A stretch of DNA of 32,106 bases from a virus. A program made the translations under genes and the position numbers. The DNA is taken from positions 1 through 32,106 of the IMG/VR virus record IMGVR_UViG_3300030430_005256; one strand, written 5' to 3'. This document shows, piece after piece, positions 1-12,100 of the stretch; positions within the stretch are counted from its first letter, which is position 1, and the number at the start of each line of letters is the position of its first letter. Below the pieces are notes generated by a model. That model was not told the DNA's origin. It searched no databases and worked only from the letters and a program-made list of their open reading frames with translations.

Positions 1-614
1 ATAAGAGTGGTCATGGTGAGTTTGTAAAGGGAGTATGGGTATCTGCGAAGAGTATACCAGGTCGTGCCTTCTATTTCGAGACTTATCTACCAGAATATGC
101 AGCAATGTTTGATAAATTACCTATATCTGCGTTTACAACCGACCCAGAAACACCAAAACCTGATATGACCCTACATAATCTTCAGTTTTGGAACTGTATG
201 GACTATGGAGTTGTAGCGGTACAGAAGCAATTTATCGGTTCAATGCACTATGAAGTGATGACAAGAGACTATGGAACGCAAACTGGCACTTATATTTGCA
301 CTTTAGACAACTATCACCAAGATGTAGATGCAATTGACTACTCAACAAGTGAACAACCTGCCGAACATAAGTCTCATAACCTCTTAGAATTGGATAATGG
401 GCAGTTTTGTCTCTATCCAAACAACAGAATGAGAATTTTTGACAACAGTATCACTCCTGAGACACCTAAGATTCCTGATTTTAAAGTTTCAACCGTGTAT
501 TATCAGGTGGAAAACGGTCATGATCGTGATGGATTAGGTTCAGAAGAGAATTATTTTTGGAAAACAGCAAAAGAACGCAAAAATGAAGATAAAAATCAAC
601 TTGAATTAGGATAA
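1..614 (+). CDS. Conserved-looking phage protein of unknown function, 5' end missing
   Basis: The frame is open from the first bases of the window to a TAA at 612-614, so the N-terminus is missing. The first ATG inside the window (105) is not the likely start, because the residues before it (for example PGRAFYFETYLPEY, followed directly by the segment containing DKLPISAF) read as well-formed protein continuous with what follows. About 203 residues are visible. The protein is rich in aromatic residues (FWNCMDYGVV, YYQVENGHD) and has a charged C-terminus ending in a Lys/Glu-rich tail. There is no signal peptide or membrane segment in the visible part. It lies directly upstream of the baseplate genes, which suggests a structural or assembly role, but I do not recognise a family with a known activity. 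Its GC content looks slightly higher than that of the genes downstream. Confidence 0.8.
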   Translation, partial: KSGHGEFVKGVWVSAKSIPGRAFYFETYLPEYAAMFDKLPISAFTTDPETPKPDMTLHNLQFWNCMDYGVVAVQKQFIGSMHYEVMTRDYGTQTGTYICTLDNYHQDVDAIDYSTSEQPAEHKSHNLLELDNGQFCLYPNNRMRIFDNSITPETPKIPDFKVSTVYYQVENGHDRDGLGSEENYFWKTAKERKNEDKNQLELG

Positions 615-617
615 ATA
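610..617 (+). promoter_or_regulatory. Candidate late promoter GATAAATA
   Basis: The octamer matches the relaxed marine T4-like late motif NATAAATA and differs from T4 TATAAATA only at the first base. It overlaps the stop codon of the upstream gene. Transcription would start about 6 bases downstream, leaving a very short leader before the small ORF at 636. In AT-rich DNA this motif can arise by chance. Confidence 0.35.
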
Positions 618-635
618 AAATTAAAATGGAGAAAA

Positions 636-767
636 ATGGTCATTAAAATGGATAAATCACAAGAATTTATCAAATCTGGTCGAAAATTGATCAGTGAGTA
701 CGATGCAGACACTTATTATGAGGAAAAAGAGGAAGAAAAACCTCAATTTTTGAAGGAAGGCGAATAA
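636..767 (+). CDS. Small hypothetical phage protein (43 aa)
   Basis: This ORF encodes 43 residues beginning MVIKMDKSQEF and ending FLKEGE. The start at 636 is preferred over the in-frame ATG at 648 because GGAG at 628-631 lies four bases upstream of it. The product is highly charged, with an acidic run of glutamates around residues 29-35 and a predicted helical character. It has no membrane segment or cysteine. It fills the interval between the upstream unknown gene and gp25. I do not recognise it. The ribosome-binding site, the tight packing and the lack of any competing frame support it as a real gene. Confidence 0.55.
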   Translation: MVIKMDKSQEFIKSGRKLISEYDADTYYEEKEEEKPQFLKEGE

Positions 768-770
768 ATA
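763..770 (+). promoter_or_regulatory. Candidate late promoter AATAAATA upstream of gp25
   Basis: AATAAATA fits the NATAAATA late motif. It overlaps the stop codon of the 43-residue ORF and precedes the 57-base leader of gp25, one of the longest gaps in the window. A start about 6 bases downstream would transcribe gp25, gp6 and the giant wedge gene together. Confidence 0.4.
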
Positions 771-824
771 AACATAATATTAAAAAACCATTATACATAT
801 AATAGCAAAGTATAATATATTTGA

Positions 825-1226
825 ATGCCTACCAAAATTTCTCGTGCTTTTAAGGACATAAGTTTATCTTTTACGAGACATCCAGTTACAAATGACATCA
901 CCATTCTTAAAAATGAGGATGCGATCAAGAAATCTGTAACAAATTTGTGTCGAACATCGATAAATGAGAGATTTTTTAACCCATTAATTGGAACTAGGAT
1001 AGGTGAGTCACTTTTTGAAATAAATGATCCAGACATTGCTGAATTTTTGGAAGAAGATATTGAAAATACACTTAAAAATAATGAACCAAGAATAAAAGTT
1101 AAGTCTGTTGTTGCAAAAGCACAAATGGATTCGAATGAATTAGACATCAAAATAGAGTATGACATAGTTGGACTACCACTTCCATTGCAAAATATCGAAT
1201 TTTTACTACAACCAAGCAAATTATAA
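825..1226 (+). CDS. gp25: Baseplate wedge subunit gp25
   Basis: This 133-residue protein is close in length to T4 gp25 (about 132). It carries the gp25/GpW lysozyme-like family signature: a central 'T.I.ERFFNPLIGTRIGESLFE' type segment at residues ~44-65, a helix, and then the EPRIKVKSV stretch at ~88-96 that is typical of the family. In T4, gp25 sits at the inner baseplate, contacts the gp6 ring and the tail sheath, and helps trigger sheath assembly. Its stop codon overlaps the ATG of gp6 (TAATG), so the two are probably translationally coupled. The start at 825 has no clear Shine-Dalgarno sequence. The identification is strong from the motif, the size and the adjacent gp6. Confidence 0.93.
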   Translation: MPTKISRAFKDISLSFTRHPVTNDITILKNEDAIKKSVTNLCRTSINERFFNPLIGTRIGESLFEINDPDIAEFLEEDIENTLKNNEPRIKVKSVVAKAQMDSNELDIKIEYDIVGLPLPLQNIEFLLQPSKL

Positions 1227-3124
1227 TGTCATTTAATCAATTTACCAACTTAGATTTCAATTCGTTAAGGACTCAGATCAAAGATTACCTGAGAGGTAGT
1301 TCAAAGTTTACTGATTTTGACTTTGAGGGATCAAACTTTTCTGTTCTAATTGATACTTTAGCATATAATTCATATATTACGTCATATAATACAAATATGG
1401 CTGTAAATGAAGCATTTCTTGATAGTGCAACAGTAAGAGAGAATATAACGTCATTAGCAAGAAATATTGGTTATGTTCCTCGTTCAGCAAGATCTGCGAT
1501 TGCTAAAGTTAATTTATCTGTGGATTTTGGAACACAAGAAGCACTTTCTGCAACAATTAAGGCAGGAATTTTTGCAATTGGGTCAATTAGTTCTGGAAAT
1601 TACGTTTTTTCTATTCCAGAAGACATCACAGTGCCCACCAATACAGTTGTAAACAACGCAGAAGACTCAAAAATTGCAAATTTTACAAATATTTCAATAT
1701 ATGAAGGTAATTATATCACAAAAAAGTTTATAGTTGATGCATCTCAGATAAATCAAACATTTATTTTGGACAATAACAACATTGACACCTCTACAATCCG
1801 TGTTGAAGTCACATCAGGTGGAATTACCGAGACTTATGAAGAATACAGAAATATTTTTGAAGTTAATGCTAGATCTAGACTCTTTCTTGTACAGGAGATA
1901 GCAGATGAAAAATATCAAGTAATTTTTGGAGATAATCTTTTAGGTAAAAAACCACCAAATGCAAGTGAAGTTACAGTTTCATATATCGTTAATAATGGTA
2001 TTGATGGAAATGGTGCAAGTAACTTTACATTTTCAGGTAAAATTACATCAAATATTGGAGATGTAACAAGTGGTATATCAAACATAACGACCACTCAGAC
2101 AGCTGAAAATGGAGACGAGATAGAAAGTATAGATTCTGTAAAATATCTTGCTCCAAGAGTCTATGCGTCGCAGTACAGAGCAGTTACAGCAAATGATTAT
2201 TCAAGTTTAATACCAAGTTTATATGCAAATATCGACTCTGTGACTGCTTATGGTGGAGAGGAGTTAGATCCACCTCAGTATGGAAGAGTTTATATTACGA
2301 TCAAACCCAAAAATGGAGATGTTATATCTGGAGCACTCAAAGATAATATTAAATCAAATTTAAAAAAATATACTGTTGCTGGAATTAAACAAGAATTACT
2401 GGATTTGAAATATCTTTATGTTGAATATGAATCAACCGTTTCTTATAATGCTAGTTTTATTCCAGATAAATCAAATTTAGAAACAAGGATTGTATCTGCG
2501 ATTCAATCTTATTCAAAATCATCAGATATTAATTCATTTGGAGGTAGATTGAAATATAGTAAACTTCAATCTGTTATTGATAATGTTGATGATGGAATTA
2601 CATCTAACATCACAAACATTAAAATTAGAAGAAATTTAGTTCCTCTATATAATGAGTTAGCAAACTATGAAATTTGTTATTTAAATCAGTTTCATGCAGA
2701 TTTAGAAGGATTTAATGTTAAATCTACATCTTTCAAATTGGATGGAGTAAATGGTGACATATATCTCACAGACTTCCCAAATTCAGATCAAAAAACAGGA
2801 GTTATTAAATTTTTTACTCTTTCTAATCTTGATGAAGTTATATACGTGAATCAAAATGCAGGAAAAATTGATTATATCAAAGGTGAAATAATTCTCTTTC
2901 CAGTGAATATTGTATCTACGGCTTTGAGTGGTAGAATTGAAATACAAGTTATACCAGAATCGAATGATATTGTATCAAAACAAAATTTATACATTGTTTT
3001 AGACACATCAGCAAATAGTAAACTAACTTTGATTGAAGATGTAGTATCTTCTGGATCAAATAGATCAGGAAATAATTATATGCCACCATCTAGTTTCATT
3101 AGTGGCAAAACGTATGTAAGATAA
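1226..3124 (+). CDS. gp6: Baseplate wedge subunit gp6
   Basis: This 632-residue protein is near the T4 gp6 length (about 660). The N-terminal ~80 residues match the marine gp6 pattern, with FNQFTNLDF, then FEGSNFSVLIDTLAYN and the ENITSLARNIGYVPRSARSA region. A baseplate-J-like segment with IFGDNLLGKKPPNASEVTVSY lies at about residues 233-253. A second conserved block, QYRAVTANDY followed by YGGEELDPPQYGRVYI, lies at about 316-356. In T4, gp6 dimers link adjacent wedges into the inner ring of the baseplate and interact with gp25 and gp7. It overlaps gp25 by one base, and the next gene starts three bases after its stop. Confidence 0.95.
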   Translation: MSFNQFTNLDFNSLRTQIKDYLRGSSKFTDFDFEGSNFSVLIDTLAYNSYITSYNTNMAVNEAFLDSATVRENITSLARNIGYVPRSARSAIAKVNLSVDFGTQEALSATIKAGIFAIGSISSGNYVFSIPEDITVPTNTVVNNAEDSKIANFTNISIYEGNYITKKFIVDASQINQTFILDNNNIDTSTIRVEVTSGGITETYEEYRNIFEVNARSRLFLVQEIADEKYQVIFGDNLLGKKPPNASEVTVSYIVNNGIDGNGASNFTFSGKITSNIGDVTSGISNITTTQTAENGDEIESIDSVKYLAPRVYASQYRAVTANDYSSLIPSLYANIDSVTAYGGEELDPPQYGRVYITIKPKNGDVISGALKDNIKSNLKKYTVAGIKQELLDLKYLYVEYESTVSYNASFIPDKSNLETRIVSAIQSYSKSSDINSFGGRLKYSKLQSVIDNVDDGITSNITNIKIRRNLVPLYNELANYEICYLNQFHADLEGFNVKSTSFKLDGVNGDIYLTDFPNSDQKTGVIKFFTLSNLDEVIYVNQNAGKIDYIKGEIILFPVNIVSTALSGRIEIQVIPESNDIVSKQNLYIVLDTSANSKLTLIEDVVSSGSNRSGNNYMPPSSFISGKTYVR

Positions 3125-3127
3125 AAA

Positions 3128-6100
3128 ATGATCGGCACATCAAAATCTAAAAAAGTCAAAATAACAAATATTCTTGATAGTCAAATACTAGACTTCATTC
3201 AAGAGGAAAGTCCCGACTTCAAAGATTTTTTAAACCAATATTATGTTTCACAGGAATCTGAATTTGGATCTACATATCTATCTGACAATTTAACATCATT
3301 TAAAGATATTAGTGCTACTTCAAATAATATTTTAAATGTTAATGTTCCAAATATTTTAGCTGCAGATCCATCAAGATCTTATGATTCTTCTATCAATGCT
3401 TTTGATGATGAAATACCAGTTACCACGACAGATGGATATCCTGATCAATATGGTCTTTTTAAGATTGATAATGAAATCATAACTTACACTGGAAAAACAC
3501 CTACATCATTTACTGGATGTATTCGTGGTCTTAGTGCAATATCATCAATTGAAAAGTCTGAATACCTTACATTTAGTGAAACTGATAGTAATGAACATTT
3601 TACAAATCTTCAAATCAATGTAGATAGTGATGGTAATCCAATTATAGAGGAATATAAAGTAACTGTTGAAAGTAAAGATGAAACACATCCATATTGGAAA
3701 GTTGGAAGTAATAATGGATATCTTTTAAACGGAAATCAATCACCATCACTAACTCTTTTACCTGGCCGTACATATAAATTCAATCAATCAGATATTTCTA
3801 ACAGTGCACACCCAATCAGGTTTTATCTAGAGGCAAATAAAACTACTTCATATGGGTCAAAAATTATCGGTGGTGAGGAAAAACCTGCAAATGAAGTGAT
3901 TTACTATGCAGATGGTATAAAAGATAAAGTAGATGAGTATTATAATAGTTTTAGCACTGCTTCAGTTAGATATATTCAAATTACTGTAGATTATGGTACA
4001 CCTATAGTTTTACATTATATGTGCACTAATCATGGTTATATGGGTAATGCTGCTCAAATTAATCAGAATGGTGGAAGACCTGTTTTAAATTTAAGCAGTA
4101 TTTTTATAAATGAATTCTACAGAAAACATAAATCTCAATTTTTACCAGGTTTTGAAGGGAGAGAATTTGTAGATCAGGTTAACATTGAAAATATTTTAAC
4201 AAGAGCAAAAGATTTTTACAGATCAAAAGGAACTGATACTTCTTTAGAAATATTATTTAAGGTTCTTTTTGGTAAAAGTGTAGTCATAGAAAAACCTTTT
4301 GAAAATACAATTGGTTCTTCAGACTCTGAATGGGTAGTAACCGATAATATGATAGTGGATGTAATTGAGGGTGATCCATTTAAATTAATATCAACTAAGA
4401 TATTTCAAGGAACATTTGATAATCCGACTGCAGATGGAACTATTTCAAATATTCAAGAAGTATTTTTAGGATCAAAGAAATATTATAAACTATCATTTGA
4501 TAAATCTGCACATTTTGGTTCTTTTAATATTGGAACTAAAACAAAAATAACTGAAAAAGCACCTGATGGTTCATCTACTATCAATGTTGACTCCACCGTT
4601 GGTTTTGGAACTACTGGAACATTCATATACAAATATCTTGATGAATTCTTAGTTGCATCATATACATCAAAATCTGAAAACCAATTTTTTGGATGTACTG
4701 GTATTGTAGATGAAGGGATAGCAGAAAACAGTGATATCATAGATGATACTTTTATTTTTGGATATGAAAATGGTGATCCAGAAAAAGTGTGTACCATGAG
4801 AATTACTGGAACGATATCTAAACCATCAGAAAATGTCAGTAATTCAAAATATGCTTCAGTTGGAGAATCAATTCGAGTAAATTATCTTGGAGAAAAAGCA
4901 ACAGGACCTAAATTTGATACTTGGCTCTATAATCATTCTACTGTTTTAGATATTGAAGGTGTTTTTGAGGATACTGACAAAACTAATATTATTACCACTA
5001 AAGAACCATTAACTAATTTCTTATATCAGGGATGTAAAGTTGATATTATTAGATATGATTGGGCAGGTGGTACTAATGATGATTCTCTTAGATATGTCCC
5101 AACTAGTGTTTCTATTCTTGAGGGAGGAGTTGGATATAGCACAGCAACTAATGTTCCTACAAAATATTTCTTGACCCCAACTGGAATTGGTACAAATTTA
5201 ACTGTTGGAATTACTACAGCAGAGGGAAGTGATGGTGCAATAAATGGAGTTACAATTATCGATACTGGTATTGATTATAAGAAAGATGAACTAATTGAAA
5301 TTATTGGTGTTGGAACTGCTGCTGGTGCAATTATAAAAATTGATGATGTTGCTCCTATTGGATTTGGTAAGACTAAACCAAATGATCCAGGATTTGGTGC
5401 ATTTACAATTGTTGATACAGATGTTGAAATTTCTAATATTAATCCAGAAAATGGTAGAATAACTTTAAGAAAAGGAGGTAAAGAGGATTTTGTTGATAAA
5501 ATTAGACCACATCAAATTAGAAAAAAACTAGCATATGCAGATTCTTCTTTGGATGAACTTTCTCCAAATTTATTGACTAACATACAAAATACTTACATTG
5601 ATGATGTTGGTAATACTTACGTAACTTTTTCAGGATACCCTTCTTATCCTTTAGAGTCAACAAACAGATCAGTAAAAGTAAGTAATTTTGATGATAATGA
5701 AGTTTTTATTGCTGATACAAATCATTCTTTTTTAAATGGTGAAAAAATATTTTTTGAGCAGAATCCATTAACAGTTACCACTGTAACCACCAAAACAGAA
5801 ACGACAAATCCAGACGGAACAATTGAGACTGAAACAAATGTTTCAATTTCAACTTCATTTGGATTAGGAATAACTGATAGTCTAGGAAATTCAATTGAAA
5901 GCGGAGAATATCACACATCAATTGTAGGAATAAATTCATTTAGATTAGCAATTACTTTAGAAGAACTAAGAAGTGGAAATTTCTTAAAATTTAATTCACC
6001 AACAACAGGCATATCCACTGTAGTAGAGCAAACTGATGCTGATGCAACTACCATTATGGCAAATGATAGCACTAACTTTAGTTATTTAACTAAAACTTCA

Positions 6101-9100
6101 ATAGTGCCTTCTGGAAGTGGTTCTGGAAGCAGTGGTGGATTTGATATGGGTGGACCATATTTACATTTCGCTGGATTTTCTGGAACAAGAAGTGCAGTAT
6201 TGAATAAATTGGATGCCAGAAACTTTGAAAAAATAAAAGTTTATGCAAAAGTAGGAAATGATAGTAATGGTGGTGAGGATCCTGAAAGTTCTAACGAAGT
6301 TTTACAATTGGATTATGGAATTGAGGGTGATCTTTTTTCAAATTTTGCTGTAATTGGTACAATTATTCCAATATTAAGTAAAAATCCATCTGCACCTAAT
6401 TATAATGATGGATCTTTAAAGGTATTTGAATTAGATATTCCAGATGAAGCTAAAAAAGAAAATGTATTTTTTAGATTAATTCAACCATCCAGTGATGGAT
6501 CTAATTATGATCATTACGGTATTCAAAAAATTGAAATTACTGGAAGTGGAATTGCAGGAGTTACAACCACTACAACCACTTCTATAAGTGGAATAACTAC
6601 TTGCATTATTACACCAAATGATTTAGCTAATAATATTTTATCAAATCAAAATCAATTTAAAAGAATATTAAAAACACCTGAAATTAGAGAATCAGAAGAT
6701 AAGATAATTGGTCCTATAGGTGTTCAATTAAATGGAGTTGAGTTATATTCTCCTGTTTTAGAAGATTTTGTATGTTATGGTCAAATTGATGATGTCGTTG
6801 TAACAAATAAAGGAGAAAACTATGATGTAGTAAATCCACCTAATGTATCAGTTGCTAGTACTAATGGAAGTGGAGCAAAATTATACGGACATTTTTCTGG
6901 AAATATTTCAGAAATTGTTGTTACTCATCCTGGTTTTAACTATGTTGATACTCCTCAAGTTTCAGTAACAGGAGGAAATATAGATGCTTCGGGTAAAGCA
7001 TTGGTGGGAGAAGCATACATGAGGGGTTTCATACATTCTTTCTCATTCAATGATATTTCAAATTTAGTAACTAATATAGATCTTGATAAAGATAGTGTTA
7101 TTCATGGAGAGGATAAACCTCATAAATTTGAAAATGGTGAAGAAGTAGTTTATACAGCAACAGGAACTCCAATTGGAATTGGATCTACTGCTGTTGGTTT
7201 TGATACAAGTCGTTTGACATCAGGATCTACTTATTTTATTCGAAAAAATAGCGAAGCGTCTTTTTCATTAACTGTTAATAAAAGTGACGCTTTATCAGGA
7301 ATCAACACAATAGATTTTAATGAATTTGGAACAGGAACTCACACTTTAAGATCTAAAAAAATTAGAAAAATAATTGATCGTATATCTCTACCAGAAACAG
7401 GAGTAAAGTATCAAAATAGAAAAGTAGTAGTTGATTCTAACATTTATCCACCAGAAGATCCAAAAGATAATTTAACAACATTTACTGGTATTAATAAGTA
7501 CGATAATTATATTTTTGCGAAAAATCATGGATTTAGTGATGGAGATATTGTTGAATATAATTTTGATGGGACAATTATTTCTGGTTTATCTACAGAATCA
7601 ATTTACAAAATTTCTGTAATTGATAGTAATAAATTTAAACTAAGCGATGCAGGTACAGCAACAACTATTACAAATTCTAATTACAATCAAAAAATATATG
7701 TTGATTTAAATAATATTGGTGTTGGAACACATACTTTCAGATATCAAGATATTGTTGTTAACATAAAAGGAAATGTAAGTGCAGGACTAGTTACTTCAAC
7801 ACTTCCATCTTATTATAACGCTACTGCTTATCCAATTATTGATGGTTCTTTAGATAATGTTTTCGTCCAAAATGGTGGTTCTGGATACGGAACAACTGAT
7901 ATTACAAATTATAATACTGCACCAACTTTAGCATTGGAAGGAGGACAGGATGCAGAACTAAGTCCAGTAATTGATAATGGAAAAATAGTAAATGTTTCAA
8001 TTAACATTGAAGGCACTGGATATTCTTCTCCACCAATACTAAATGTTGTTGGCACAGGAACAACTTTTGGAAAATTTGCTAAATTAAAAGCAAATGTTTC
8101 AAGTGTAGGAGTTAATAGTATAACATCTGTTGATATTATTGATGGTGGAAAAGATTACATATCAGGAAAAACTTTCATAAACGTTGTTCCTAGAGGAGTT
8201 GATGCTAAGTTAAAAGCAAATGTTCATAAATGGAATATAAATGCAAGACAAAGATATTCTAGTGTATTAGGTAATGATATTTTTAAAGATACTACCCAAG
8301 TAAATGCTGAAGTTAAACTACAAAATAAAATAGTTGCTTTTTATGCAGGAGTTGAGTATAGAAAATCTCTTAATGATAATATTGATGAAGATAAGAAAGA
8401 AATTACACCACCTTCAAAACACTCTCCCATTTTAGGATGGGCATATGATGGAAATCCAATATATGGACCTTATGGTTATGCGGATCCTGTAACTGGTATT
8501 GGAGTAACACAATTATTCTCAAGTTACCAATTGAACAAAATTGAAGATAAATCTTTAAGACCTGATTTTGTTGACGGTTACTTTATTGAAGATTACTTGT
8601 ATATTGGAGATAGGGAATTAGACCAATTTAATGGTAGATATGGACAAACACCAGAATTTCCAAATGGAACATATGCATATTTTACCACAGAAACTAAAAC
8701 TTTATCACAATTCCCATATACTACATTTATTCATAGAAATAAAACTGATGCAGTTAATTATGATATAGATTATAAACAAACAGATAAATTTATTGATTCT
8801 GGTCTTTATAAAAGAAATGTATCACCATTAGGATTAAATGAAAAATTCAGAAATTATTTACCATTATCTGAATCTTTAGAAACAGATCCAGAACTAGAAG
8901 TTACTGCATGTTTACCAGGAAAAATAAATCAAATTACAACTTTTGAATCTGGCAGAGATTATAAAGTTGGAGACACTATCAATTTAAATGATTCTTTTGT
9001 AGATGCTAGTGTAGGTGAAATTCTAGGAAAAGAGATAAAAAAGGTTGAGGAAGTTGAAACTAATATCAATAATTTAAATTTTAGTGTTAAAGATAATGTT

Positions 9101-12100
9101 ATCACTGCATCTGGTGATTCAATACATAATTTTTCAAATAATGACGTAGTTGAAATTTCAGGAATAACATCTTCTTCTTATTTTGGTATTCAAGGTCTTC
9201 AGAAAATAGAAGTTAATACAACTTCAACATTTGTCTCTGTTGCAATTGCAGATACGACATCAACAGGAATATCAACTTCCATAAAGTTAGATGTATCAAC
9301 AAACAGTGGCAAATTTAAAGTTAATGATGTTATTCAAATTGATAATGAGAAGATGTTAATAATTGGTTTAGATAAACTTAATGACAAGTATGTGGTTTCG
9401 AGAATGCATGATAGTTCAGTGGGAGGAACACATAATATTGATTCTACAGTAAATAAATTAGAAAAATCTTTTACTTATAAAGTTTCTGGAAAAGAGATAA
9501 AAGATACAAACGTAAATGAAGAAAAAATAGCTTATGTAAATGTCACTAACTCCATTGGAATAGGGACAACATATACTAGTGTTGTAGTTGGAACTGCTGG
9601 AAGTAGTAATATTACTAAATCAATTCCACCTAGAGCAATTTATATTCCAAATCATAATTTTAAAAATGGAGACAAAGTATCTTTAGTTTCCATTGGTGGT
9701 ACTATTATTGCATCAAAAAATGATTCTTTAACTCCTGATTTTAATTTATCAACAATAAATCCATTATATTGTGTCAAAATTAGTAATAACTATATTGGAC
9801 TTTCAACAGAGAAGGTAGGATTTTTAACATCCTACGTTTATTACAAGAGTGTTCAGGACAATGATTTCTTTGGAAAAGAAGTTCAAATTAAAACTAATGA
9901 AAATAAATTAATTGGTAGTGCAAAAAGAGTAAATGGATTAGTTACACTCGGAACTAGTCATAGTATTTCTGTAGATGAAACAATACGTTTAAATATATCT
10001 CCAAATAGAACAGAAAAAATTAAATTCAAATTTGATGCTAATTTGAGAAATTTAATTGTTAACTCTAAAACCTTTGAAAATACTGGAATAGGAACAACTT
10101 TATCTACGATTACAATTCCAAATCATGAATTTGAAACTGGAGATGCGGTTTTATATAATGTTTCTACTGGATCTCCAATAAATGGTTTATCTGATAATAA
10201 AATATATTATGCTATTAGAATATCAGAAAATATTATTAAGTTATCTGAAACTTATAAAAAAGCAACTAAAAAACGCTTTGAATCGATAAACATTACAGGT
10301 ATAGGAAGTGATGGCATTTTATCAAAAGTTAACCCCAAAATTCACATAACTAAAGGAAATACACTTGAGATTGATACATCAGATTCAAGTTTAAAAATAG
10401 ATGGTGCTCCACTTAGGATAAATTTTTATAGTGATATTAATTTTAAAGATAAAATTAGTTCAAATTATATACAACAAAATGGTGAAATTGGAGATGGTAG
10501 TGATGACTCTAAAATTATAATTAGAACTAGTGATATATCATTAGAAAGATTTTATTACAGAGTAGAAAATGATAACTTATCAGATAATTTTGCAAATACT
10601 GACATACAAAATCATTCTACAATCGACATCATAGAGTCTAAATTTAACAGACTTCAAACAGTCACTGGAGTTGGAAATACAACAATAACATTTAATTCCA
10701 AAGTTGGAAGTGCAGAAACAACAACCTACAGTTCATATTTAAGTTCTGGATTTAGCACCGCTACTTATTCTACTAATGCGGTAAATGATCAAGGACCTAT
10801 TACTAGTGTTAAAATTATAAACTTTGGAAAAAATACAAATGTCATACCATCTGTTACCTCAGTTGGTACGACTACTGGAATAAATGCTGTTTTTTCAGTG
10901 TTGTCAAATGATATTGCTAAGATAGAAGACACTGATGTAACTGTTCAAGGATGGGAATTTAGTAAAAATAAATCACTAAAACCAAAAGCAGACACATATG
11001 CTATTTTAGATTTAAAAAATACACTCACTCTAAAATCAATAGGAGTTTCTACTGGGGGAAGAAACTACACAACACCACCAAAAGTAATAGGTGTAGGAAA
11101 CACTGTAATCACAACAAGATCTAGAATTGATGGTAATTCTGTAAGTGGTGTTGATATCATATCAAATGATAGTGGTTTACAAGAAGATTTGAGAATTATA
11201 CCAACTTTTAACTCTAATGGAATTAATATAGTAAATGCAACTTCTGCTAGTAAAAATTTAACATTAGAATTAAAAGCACCAATAGGTGGTCAATTTACAG
11301 ATGGACTTCCATTTGCAGTTGGAGATAAAATTTTTGTAGAAAATGTACAGATAAAAACTGTTCCTGGACTTGGAACAACAGATCTTGCTAGTTATAATTC
11401 AAGTGACTATGATTATCGTTTCTTTGAAATTATAGCTGTAAGTAATGGAAGTGCATCTGCTAACCCCTCTGTGACATATTCTATATCTGGAATATCAACC
11501 ACTGAAGCAGGTAATTTTGATGGTAATTTTATATTTGGTAGAGTAACAAAAGCAGAAGATTTAGCATCATTTGAACCAGAGTTTCAAAGTGTAGAATATG
11601 TTAAAGGTGAGGTAATATCAATAGGAAACGGAAAAGCAACTGCTATTGTATCCGAAAATGGTTGGGATCCACAATCTAAAACCTTAAAAGTAACTGATAT
11701 AGTAGGAAAAATTGATAATGGAGATGAAATAATAGGTTCTGTTAATAGTCAAAAAGCAATTATTAGTAATTTTAATACTTATGAATTTGATTTAGATGTA
11801 GATGTTTTTGCAGAATCTTTAGGATTTTGGAAAAGTGATAAAAATAAACCTAATTTTAGTTACGAAAGACTACATGACAATGATTATTATCAGAGATTTT
11901 CATATGCTTTAAGGGGTCAAGTAGACTATGAAACATGGAAAGAACCAGTTAATAGTTTAGGACATATATCTGGATACAAAAATTTTGCAGATTATGAAAT
12001 TGTTTCAAATACTTTTGTTGGAGTTAGTACAATACCAAAATCAGATATTGAGTTTAGAGTTGAAATTTTAAGTGATGCATCTGTTCATGAACAATTCGAT

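Noticed and set aside
648-767. Alternative ATG at 648 for the small ORF
   Set aside because: GGAG at 628-631 is correctly spaced for the ATG at 636, not for 648.
798-816. Two TATAAT sequences upstream of gp25 as possible sigma70 -10 boxes
   Set aside because: No TTGACA-like -35 element at the right distance, and the region is almost pure A/T.
9815-9835. Perfect 7-bp inverted repeat GTAGGAT/ATCCTAC with a 7-base loop
   Set aside because: It is in the middle of the giant gene with no T-run, no gene boundary and no sign of a slippery sequence. Probably coincidental.
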